Below are positions 1 to 8,760 of a stretch of DNA of 29,920 nucleotides, in pieces. The position numbers and the translations under genes are program-made. Under the pieces are notes generated by a model, which saw only the letters and a list, made by a program, of their open reading frames with translations, was not told the DNA's origin and did not search any database. Every line of letters starts with the position of its first letter. Within the stretch, counting starts at the first letter, position 1. This DNA comes from Dinochytrium kinnereticum (taxonomy: Eukaryota > Chytridiomycota > Chytridiomycetes > Chytridiales > Chytridiaceae): assembly GCA_027604005.1 (NCBI GenBank), contig JADGJT010000292.1, positions 1-29,920 on the forward strand. Reading direction: 5' to 3'.

Positions 1-421
1 GTGACCCAGTGAATTAAGAAAAATTAATTTTTATCGGTGACCTGCCGTGACATGGGGTCAACATAATAATAATAATATTAATATTGAAAACAATTGGCGC
101 ACTCCCATTGGTCTGGGGTGTGTGACACATGTTGATGGGAAGTGGCTGATCCAGTTGTCCGGACACATCCTGCGGAGTTTGGTGCTGATGTCACCAGCAT
201 ATGATATGCTGATGGTGGTAGAAACAGCGGTAGAAAAGAAAGAAGGGGGAAGCTGGTAAATACTTGCTTGATTGATTGATTGATTGGCTGCCAATTTTTA
301 TTAATTATTATTTATTTATTGTCAAAACGGATACAATCCTCTGTCCCTGACCCACCCTTTCTTTGATTAATAAATATTATAATATTAAGCCTTGTGAGAA
401 AGAAAACACACTGCCATCAAC
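1..421. other. upstream region of the TIR gene, no gene seen
   Basis: No supportable coding sequence. The stretch holds an ATA/AAT-rich run at about 62-92, a short GATT tandem repeat at about 269-284, and an AT-rich segment at about 295-320 and 363-390 that could be the promoter of the gene starting at 422. Short open frames on both strands look like chance. Confidence 0.5.
243..285 (+). repeat. short GATT tandem repeat
   Basis: GATT is repeated about four times near 269-284 (TTGATTGATTGATTGATTGG) in the presumed promoter region of the TIR gene. It is a simple-sequence repeat with no inferred function. Confidence 0.6.
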
Positions 422-3400
422 ATGGTCGACGAAGAGACGGCCGTCGAGGACGCTACAAACAGCGAAGATGCCCCACGCCTCGATGCCATGGTGCATGCCT
501 CCGTCATCGAGGACATGCCTGAAAAGAAATACCACATGTTCATGTGCGATCATGCTCCTTCTTTCTGCCCTTCCTTCCTTCCTTGCCTCCCAAGCTGACT
601 GACGCCTTGTCCCCCTCCTCAGCTCTTACCGGGTTAGAACCGACGCAGATCTTGCAGAAAAGCTCTGCGACAAGCTTCAAGGATGCTCCATCCTGAACGA
701 GCAAAAGGTTCGAGCGACCGTTTGGGTCAAACCTCAAATGCTTTTGTTGTTTTCCTCGCGTCTGGGGTGTGCCATTTTGTGTTGTTGTGTTGTTGGACGC
801 AGCTTACTTCTCTTTTCTTCCCCAGGAATTTAGACTGCGATGCTTCTTGGATAAGCAGAACTTGACGCAGGGACAGAATTTTAAGACGCAGTTTTTGGAC
901 GGGCTTAATGGGAGCTGTTTGTTTTTGCCTGTGATCTCGATGGGTGTTTTGGCGGGGATGACAGGGTTGACTACTGAGTCTGAGGATAATGGTTAGGGTT
1001 TTGTCTCTAAACGATACATTCTTAACGTTTCGTTATTCATCTATTTCGCATTTAGTTCTGCTGGAGTGGGAGGTAAGATCCCCGCAAAATCCCGTAGCGT
1101 GATTTTCTTCTAAACTCTGATCTCTCTCTCTCTTTTTTTCGTCTACCTTTTAAAGACTGCATTTGAGATGTACGAGAAAGGTCAAATCGCGATATTCCCC
1201 ATCCTTGTTGGAGAGGTGGAGGTTACGGAAAAGGGCACATTTTACAAAAGATTTGATTCTTTTTGGCTTGCAAAAGATATTCCCGACATCCACGTCAAGG
1301 GGTCTCAATCGCGCTTCACCGCACAGCAGATCATCTACGAAATCTTCAAGCTTCAGGTTCATTCTACCGCTCAGTTCTGTAATAGCATGTGCTCATATTC
1401 CTGTTGGTTGTTTTTTTTTTTTAAAAAAAAAAAATAGGGCGTGTTCATCAACCCTCTCGACCTTCCCGACAAACTCAACGCTATTGTCGAGAGGTAAAAA
1501 TAAAATGCTCTTTAGTCGGATTCTAACTTCACTAGATTCTCGTTGGACATTTGGCCACGATTCCGAGAGTCATGGGAGGAGAAAGAGCTTCTTGGCGCTG
1601 AGCCACTTTACACTTGCGTGCAGTGCTTGAGCGATTTTAAAATCTCGGAGAACGGGGAGGGAGCTTGCAGATTTCACAAGTCTTCTGGATATACGTACAC
1701 CAGTGGGAAGAGGGTTTCTGACTGTTGTTCTAATGATGATTCGGGGTGTACTCGAAGAAGGTGCGTTTGATCTTGTCACGTTTTGTTTGTTTTTTTTTGC
1801 CAGCTTTGCATAATCTTTTTTTTTTCTTGGTTTTCTATGTGGCTTGTTACATAGTATCGCATTTATCACCCTCCGCAGTTCAAATATTTCCTGACGCGAC
1901 TTGCAAATTTTTTTCCCATTACAGGCATCGCGCCAAACATCACTGCGAATACGTTTATAGCAACTTCCAAGGATGGATCAACGAGATCCTCGGGTTTACA
2001 GACGCCAGTGAAAGGCTAGCCGAGGTGTCTGCTTTTGATTATAGTACAGATCGAGTCCGCGAAGTCGTTTCGATCTCGGTTGGGAGAGTTAAGAAGAAGG
2101 TGGAGGATCGTAACAAGCTTTATGTATTTGTTTGGACTTCGGAGAGACGTTGGTTTTATGTGTTTTCGTCAGATGAGATTGAGCTTGTGAATCATAGCAA
2201 GCCGATTGTATCTATTACAAGCCCGTCTGGGTTTTCAGCGGAGGTGAAGTGGATTATGTACAATGAGGAGGTTGAGGGTGTGGAGGTATGTTTATTTATT
2301 TTATTTTTCCTTCTTTTTCTCTATTTTTGATTGTTTTTTTCTTTTTCCTCTCAAGAGAGCCAATGATATCTAATCCGTTCTCCTTCCTCACCATTTAATT
2401 TTACGCTCTGGTCTATGGCTTCACAGCTATCATGCAGCTCCAAAACATCCAAAACACCATCTAAATGCCGACTTCGTTTCGCCTGGCCTGAAGTGAATGA
2501 CCAGAACGGTCCCCGAACCGTTTCGATCGAATATGATGAAACACCAACCTTTGGCGAACTTCCCCTTGCGCCATCCTTCACCTACACCCTTCCTCAAGGA
2601 CGATTTTACAAAGGACCCATCATCAAACTCCCCGTCGGACGAACCCGCGATGATTCTTTGCCAATCTGGGGGGAACCAAAGTGCCCGCTTAGGTGTAAAG
2701 TTCTTAAGACAGACGTACAGCATCGAACGGCTGGGGATAGGGATATTTTCAACGCGTCTGTATCGATTCTCAACCCTTCCAACACAGACATCACAGTCGT
2801 TGAGGCAAGAGCCTTTCTGAAACTCCGAGTGGATCCCGAGAAGACCGCGGAAATTGATGAGAGGAACGATGGGACAGATCCCAGCGTCATTCGTCTCTCA
2901 CCCACAAACTGGGTCAAACCGTCCTTGGTCGAAGCCTCCATTCTAACGCCAGCTGCCCCACCCCCAGTCCAACCACCACCCCCGCAATTCCGCCCTCACC
3001 AGCCTTTTCGTCCAAATGCTCCTGGAACCCGCCCAGGGATGTTTGTCCCGCCTCCTGTTTTCGTTCCACCTCGCCCTGCGGAACCAACGAAAACTCCTTT
3101 GCCGGTGATGGTTCAGGCGAATGGATCTGTGAAGGTGGATGTGAATGTGGTTGTTAAGAGCGATGGGTATGATGGGAGGAAACTCTCGAATGGGTTTTAT
3201 GATTTTTCGTGGATTGCTTTTGTTAATGGTGCGCCGGTTGTGGTTGATTTGGAGTTTGAGGATATATTTGGGAGGGTGTTTGGTATTATGATAGAGTTAG
3301 TAGTCGTTGTTGTTTTTTGTCCACTCTCTTCTTCTTTTTTCGGCTTTATTTTATTTTTTATTCTCTCCTTTGCGTCTGGGAGCCCAAATCTACCCATCAC

Positions 3401-4495
3401 TGCAAGCCTCACTTTTTTCATCACCATCAACAAGTTCCAGTTTTATTAACCTTTATCACTGTTTAACTCATGGGCTCTGCAACTTTCATTGATAGATACC
3501 CAGTTCCAACTTTGAAGCTCGCCTATCCAACACTAACTGACGTACTCTGGCTCTTCTGCGATCACCCCGCCATGTTTTCACGATTTGAATGCCGGGTTCG
3601 CGTCCCAGAACCGAGCAACGAAGACTTTAAGGGGAGCAAAGCTGCCTACCGTTCCTCACTTCAGGTCCTCGAAATCTTCAAAGGAAGCACAACAATTACT
3701 ATCGGAACCTCGGTGTTACGTCAGGTTGTTCACCGAGCGTTGAGAGATGGGTTGGATGTTGTGGATATGACAGAGAATCTTTTCTCTGATAATTCGGGGA
3801 GCAGATTTCAGTGTCGTGCTGATGCGCTTGTTGATCTGAAGAGGAAGGTTGTTTACGCTATCAGACTTGAACCGTTTATCTGGGATGATGAGAGGATCAT
3901 CTCCAAGTCTGTTGCTTTTATCACAGTCCCGCCTTACGGGGATGCCTTGAGGGACGATGAAGGAATTGCCATTGAGGGTACAGATTCGGCTTTCACACCA
4001 CCATCCGCAGATATGGAGATCATTGAAGATGTCATTGCAGCCTCCACTGGAAACCCTCAATCCCTCACCCCTGTGCCTCTCCGCCGAACCTTTACCCCTG
4101 TCGAATCTCCCTCCCCCCAACCCCCCACCTCATCGACGCCAGCCTTTGACGCAACCCAGCTGTTAACGGCGATCCGCGAAGTCGTGCGAAGCGAGGTCGA
4201 GGACGCTGTTCGAGCATCGATGCAAGTTCAGATGGCTCGAATCAAGGATGTGGTTAGGGAGAGTGTTAGGGAGGTGTTGAAGGAGAATGAGGATGGGGAG
4301 CGTGAGGAGAGGCTGGAGGAGGTTGTGGAGAGGTTTAGGGAGGTTGTTAGAGAGGAGACTGGGAGACAGACTGTTAGGATTGAGGCTGCCATGACTGCTA
4401 CTGCTACTGCTGCTGCGGCGGTCACGATGAGGCAGGGGAGAGGGGTGGAGGGGGCAGCTGCGGCTGCGGCGAAGAAGAAGGGGTTTTGGGGCTGA
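422..4495 (+). CDS. TIR-domain protein with CHORD-like Cys/His cluster and coiled-coil tail
   Basis: Ten-exon model of about 1027 residues: 422-543, 623-707, 826-991, 1056-1072, 1156-1356, 1438-1493, 1536-1760, 1925-2285, 2427-about 3277, about 3496-4495. Residues about 36-200 form a TIR domain. It opens HMFISYRVRTDADLAEKL, continues FLDKQNLTQGQNF and CLFLPVIS, then VLLEWETAFEMYEKGQIAIF. The first Glu of LLEWE sits where TIR NADases keep their catalytic Glu (family knowledge), so NAD cleavage is possible but inferred. Residues about 243-310 carry a CxxC, CxxH, CC, GC and HxxxxHHC series resembling a CHORD zinc module. The middle (about 330-830) is unassigned and includes a proline-rich linker. 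The last 150 residues are heptad-like Glu/Arg/Val coiled coil ending in an Ala-rich stretch. No signal peptide or membrane segment is seen. The exon 9/10 junction is uncertain: two or three donor/acceptor pairs keep the frame. Confidence 0.8.
1411..1435. repeat. T-run followed by A-run inside a TIR-gene intron
   Basis: About twelve T are followed directly by about twelve A, just before the acceptor TAG of the intron at 1357-1437. Together they could form a perfect hairpin in the transcript. Homopolymer length is often misread, but the run lies in an intron and does not affect the coding frame. Confidence 0.7.
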
Positions 4496-4979
4496 TGTTG
4501 TACTTTTCTTTTTTTTTTTTTGGATCTTCTTCCGATTTTTTTTTATTTTGGGGGGTTTTTCTGTTTCGTCATCTGGCCTCTTTTTTTTTCCTGTGTTTTT
4601 TGTTGGGATTTTTACGGTCTTGACGATAACTACTTTTCAGACGTGCTTTGCCCGTCTTCCTTTTCTCTCTCCTTTCCTTTCCTTACCTTTCCTTTCCTTT
4701 TCTTTTTCCTTTTTTTTGTGTGGCAGGAGGTTTCCTTTTTTACTTCCACATTTTGACTTTTGCCTTTTTTTTTTTTCTCTTGTTCTCCTATGGATATTGT
4801 AATCCTCTGTCCGCGAGAGATTTTTGCGGCTATCGTTTTTGTTTGTTTTTGTTTGTTTTTTTTGGGGGGGGGTGGGGGAATGTCAGGATCTCCTCGCTTG
4901 TACCTTCTACAGCGCGTTTGCTGTCGTCTGTTTTTGAGGTTGGAAACCAGGTAAACCACCGACCGTCAGCACATTAAAG
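4496..4979. other. T-rich spacer, no gene seen
   Basis: This spacer lies between two plus-strand genes. It is dominated by T-runs, a CCTTT/TTTCC-type polypyrimidine microsatellite at about 4670-4720, and a G-run at about 4865-4878. Open frames here are runs of Phe/Leu or Lys/Glu codons made by low complexity. It probably holds the 3' UTR of the TIR gene and the promoter of the next gene. Confidence 0.6.
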
Positions 4980-5548
4980 ATGCCTTCATGTGGTCAGTTG
5001 TGAATTTGTCCAGCAGCCCCAAAAAAACAAAAAATCATCTGACAAACCTCCCTCCTCATCAGTTGGATTGTTTTGATGATGGACCAACGCAAGAATGTCC
5101 GCGAAGTCCTCATTGAAACCATCGGATTCTGCCCAAAAGGTCCTCAAACCACTCATCTTTTCACTCTTCTCTAACCATCCATCTGTTGCTCTCCACTGAC
5201 CATTCCTGCAACCATCTCTTCCTCTATCTTTGAACCACCCCAAACCCCACCCCCCCGCCTCCCCCCCCCAAAAAACAAAAAACAGACGCCATAGGTTGGC
5301 TGTATGCCGCCAGAGGTTACTACAAGCTCAAAGACTACCACGCGGTCATAGAATGCGTCACTCCCGCTCTACGTAACGATCGAACAAAGAGGGAAGGCCA
5401 GCATCTGCTTGCGTTCTCCTTTCTTCATACTGGACAGATTGAGGCTGCTGCTGGAGCGTTTTTTAAGAGCATTAGTTATGGGAATGACACCGATTGGCAG
5501 CCGTTTGTGGTGTTTTTTTTGGATCATCCTAAATTGAAGTTGACGTAG
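4980..5548 (+). CDS. small TPR-like protein
   Basis: Three-exon model: 4980-4996, 5063-5139, 5286-5548, giving about 118 residues. The last exon is the best supported. It reads IGWLYAARGYYKLKDYHAVI, then LLAFSFLHTGQIEAAAGAFF, two helical-hairpin units with TPR spacing (small residues at positions 8 and 20, aromatic next to them), followed by a short WQPFV segment. Such folds bind other proteins, but no partner can be named. Exon 2 supplies the helix RKNVREVLIETIGFCPK, which joins in frame to DAIGW and makes structural sense. The six-residue first exon is weak, and translation may instead start at an in-frame ATG at 5076 or 5079. The intron at 5140-5285 contains a C-rich run. The family is not recognised more precisely. 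Confidence 0.6.
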
Positions 5549-5998
5549 CTTTGTTTTTTTGTTTTTGGTTTGTTTTTTGGGGGGGGGCGAGGGGGGAGAG
5601 AGAGGGGGAGAGGGGAGGGGAGGGGGCGTGGGGTAAAAAATGCACAGGCTTTCATGGGTTTGTCTGGTGTGGGGGTAGGTGGGAGGGCAGTGGGCGGGAG
5701 AGGGAGTTGTGGTCTTGGGAATCTTGTTTGAAACGGTTATTGGTTGTATTTGAGAATGAAAGTGGAGGGAAGGAGCATCGATATATATGGTGCGAGCTTT
5801 AAAGATGCATTAGATCACCTTAACATTCAAAACCATCATCTTCCAGCTGGACCACCTTCACAAACATCAAAAATTCACAGCATCAGCACAGCATAGAATC
5901 AGGTTAATAAGACCTCCTTTCAGTATCTGTCTGCGAAATAAGATACAAAATCAACCACTAGAAAGTCTATTCACAAAGTCTATAAAGCACCAGCCTTA
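5549..5998. other. convergent intergenic spacer with G/A-rich tract
   Basis: This is the space between the stop codons of two convergent genes. It starts with T-runs and a G/GA-rich tract at about 5574-5640 with many runs of three or more G, which on paper could form a G-quadruplex. The remainder shows nothing codable and should hold both 3' UTRs. Confidence 0.6.
5575..5640 (+). repeat. purine-rich G-run tract
   Basis: A tract of G-runs separated by single A or GA, following several T-runs. It lies just after the TPR-like gene's stop codon. It is low-complexity sequence with G-quadruplex-compatible spacing, and no coding potential is inferred. Confidence 0.7.
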
Positions 5999-7140
5999 TC
6001 AAAGCTCATCATGGCCAGCCTTGCCTGAGGGAGAATCAGCAATGGTGTAAGTCTTGAAAGCGAGAATCGCTAAATCGCGGTAGAGCTTCCACCCGTAGAA
6101 TCCGATATCCCAAGGTTTCGGGTTCCACTTTAGAGGTAACCGTTCGTGGAGGAGAAAGTCTTTAGCAATATCTGCCCTCAGTTGACCCTTGTGGCCGACA
6201 ACCTTTAAAGAGATTCATAGAGAGTTAGGGAATTTAAGAGATTGCGAGTCTCTGTTTGATATCCTGTAATCTAGGAAAATGTGGGAAGCAATACTGCAAG
6301 AGCTAGGATAACGTTACTGACCTCCATTAAAAGAATGGCCTCGTAAATGGCCCACATCCTCTGAGTAAAGCCAAACTTGAGGTTTGGGTTAGCAGCCTTG
6401 CTCTGCTCGTAACGAAGCTTCCTGGCGCGAGCGATATCATCATAGTCAAGGTATCCCTTGCTTCCTGCAAAAGAAACTAGTTGATTCTGAAAAGAAAACT
6501 TGACAGTCAGCACTCATGTAAGAACTACGATGCATGCAAAAAAATCGCCTCTGAAAAAACAAGCATACCACAAGCTTCGTATCAGGTTTGTAAGTGCCGC
6601 CGAGGCTCGCGTCCTGACGTGTGAGCGATACATCGTGATCAAATGCTGCATAAAGATGGGTCGTCAGCCAGCTGGTGCACATACTAGGAGAAACGCCATA
6701 TGTTTTTTTTTTACTCACTGCCAAAGCTGGAGAGGTTGAAGTTGTAATTGGTCTTTTCAATCCACTGAGTCATGTAAAAGGCTTGAAAGAAGGAAAGGAT
6801 CGACGGCATCATAATGTCAGTCTCCATGATTCTGACGACATCACCCATAGCTATGTTATTCCCGTCTCTGTGGCTGCAAGTGAAAGAAGGGAGTCAGAAA
6901 CTTTCCGTTGAGTGGGAAGTGCATGCGACTTGCAGTATGTTGTGATTTGCGAGGGCGTTCATCTGTGTATGAGATTGTTGGTGAGCATGAGAGTGTGAAG
7001 AGGATCCGAGTCACCATTGGACATGGGGATCGTGAAGCCGACTTTTTTGCAGCCTCCCATGTAGGCCTGTTGGCCAGAACGGAAAGTGAGAGCGACAGCA
7101 GGACCAGCAGCGCCACTGCGAATGAAGAAGGCATCTTCAT
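5999..7140 (-). CDS. heme-thiolate peroxidase (chloroperoxidase/UPO superfamily), secreted
   Basis: Six exons on the minus strand (7140-7015, 6962-6934, 6873-6719, 6645-6569, 6486-6322, 6202-5999) give 251 residues. Family members use a Cys-ligated heme and peroxide to halogenate, oxygenate or oxidise substrates outside the cell. Residues 1-23 form a clear signal peptide with a Leu/Val/Ala core. SRSPCPMMNALANHNIL (36-52) is the family hallmark, with Cys40 as the expected heme ligand and NALANH following. RDGNNI (54-59) matches the usual RDGRNI. FDHDVSLTR (105-113) corresponds to the EHD metal-site motif but begins with Asp, not Glu. Glu178 in IYEAILLM is the likely acid-base residue. The length suits the short family members. 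Intron 2 must use a GC donor (GCAAGT) to keep the RDG frame. It is convergent with the TPR-like gene and divergent from the kinase-like gene. Confidence 0.88.
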
Positions 7141-7664
7141 CTTTGTGATGGTTTTGTGATGGTGTTATCAGGCTGACAATATTTTGTCTGCAATCGTTTT
7201 TGGGAATGTTTAATAATAATAAGGTGGATGCTGTGTGATATCGCTGCTGATATGCATGGGGCAGCTGATTCCATAGTGAAAAGAAGTTATTTCTCTACGC
7301 GATCATCTCTTCTCGTGCCGATCGATGGTCTCCTGCTGGTTTCCTGCTGGATGGCGTCAACTTCAAGCGACAGGACACTCCATCACGCTGCTTACGCAGT
7401 GACCAGATAATCTCTCATAGCGGACTGCGTCCATTCGAGGAAAAGATAGATGGCGGAGCTGAGACGGATGGATGGCAAAAGGGCAAGCAGCCTTGGCCAT
7501 CCGAACGACGATCTCCCAAATCCAAAAATAAATAAAGGGATGGGTGAAGGAAGAACGAATGCCAATCACACTTACATTTGCCCCTTCATCATTCGGCATT
7601 AACCACCCAGATCTCCCCCTTCCCATCAAAGTCACCTCCGTTACAGCAAGAAGCGCTCTCAACC
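7141..7664. promoter_or_regulatory. divergent intergenic region, probable bidirectional promoter
   Basis: This lies between the start codons of the minus-strand peroxidase (7140) and the plus-strand kinase-like gene (7665). No other gene is convincing; the open frames on both strands have no recognisable content. An AT-rich TTTAATAATAATAAGG stretch lies at about 7208-7223, upstream of the peroxidase start. Confidence 0.45.
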
Positions 7665-8397
7665 ATGGGAGGCTCTTGCACAAAACTACGAAATGATATC
7701 AGACCAGGAACCGCCACAGGTTTCAATCATCGTGGAGGTGGCTGGCAACTGACCATCGCCTTTGTTCATAATACAGATATGGCTGGATTAAACCCTCCCA
7801 GTCGACCCGTCACTACTGAAGAAATCCTGACACACCCGGATCTCCTGGAGCACTACGAGCTAATCGCACCGTACAAGTCAAAATTGGAGGGACGAGGAGA
7901 AGCTTCTATCACAGCGACAGTGAAAAGAAAAAAGGATGGGAGGGTACTGGTATTAAAGAAAGTGCTTAAGGAGAAGTTGCCTTCTTCACAATGGTATTTG
8001 AAGCCTTGTACAAGTGGGAAAAAGAACTGCTTGTGCCAGACTTGTAAAGGAGATAAGGATCATAAGATGCTTCCTATGGAGTTGATTCTGATGAGATCTA
8101 GGGGTAGTGGTATGCTAATATCGAGATAGTAGAATATGCGGTCCGTAACTGAGACTTCTTTCTTTGCAGGTGACTACCTTCCCGAGTTGGTGGCCGTTTT
8201 CGAGGACCCTGAGTGCTTCTATTACATCACCAGTGTTCATGGGCTCAGGCGGCGAAGGTAAATATATAATTTCCTCTCCCTCTACACTCTCATTACAATC
8301 TGACCTTTTGAACATCACAATTAGATTGAAGGCTCTTAAAACCTGGTTGAAGCCTAAGTATTACCCATGCTACTGGAACGACTACATGAGAGTTTGA
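7665..8397 (+). CDS. protein kinase N-lobe-only protein (truncated or pseudokinase-like)
   Basis: Exons 7665-8109, 8170-8257 and 8325-8397 give 201 residues. The ATG sits in AACCATGG context, and the protein begins MGGSCTK, which fits an N-myristoylation signal with a palmitoylatable Cys. The kinase-like part begins near HYELIAPYKSKL, followed by a degenerate Gly loop (GRGEAS), a VLKK lysine, an alphaC-type Glu in LPMELILM, and FEDPECFYYITSVHG where the hinge should be. The last exon replaces the C-lobe with a short tail LKALKTWLKPKYY ending in a stop. No HRD, DFG or APE motif follows before the next gene, so catalysis is not expected. A 57-nt in-frame segment at about 7722-7778 has intron-like ends (GTTTCA...CTGAC...ACAG) and may be spliced out. 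It could be a decoy or scaffold, or a decaying kinase gene. Confidence 0.6.
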
Positions 8398-8760
8398 ATC
8401 TGTGCGATAATGCTCTCACATTGAATCCGAAAAACACTGGCCACCACATTATTCCACGAACGCATGTACATAACTTACATATTTGCGAACTGGGGGGTGT
8501 AAAATTGTATGAGGGAGATGAGGTTATGCGCTGTTACTGCTGCGTGGTTGACCTTAATTCTTTTTGTTTTGTTTTTGTTTTTTGCATTTATTTATTACAT
8601 GATTTGTTACGTTGAAGTTTACTCGCGGATAAATCGCGATCGTCTAGCACGTCCTATTTTTTTTTGTCTGTCTCAGACTCTGTTCTTTTAGGGTCTTTAC
8701 AAGGCGTGCCAGCAGAAAGAAGAAGAAGAAAAAAAACTCTAACATTATTAACAAAAAAAA
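8398..8760. other. intergenic spacer, no gene seen
   Basis: This lies between two plus-strand genes. There are T-runs at about 8560-8590 and 8655-8670, and A-runs just before 8761 that give an A-rich leader. The open frame at 8367-8615 overlaps the end of the kinase-like gene and shows no family features. Confidence 0.5.

Noticed and set aside
4630..4960. Overlapping open frames on both strands in the T-rich spacer
   Set aside because: Their translations are runs of Phe/Leu/Ser or Lys/Arg/Glu caused by polypyrimidine sequence, with no family pattern.
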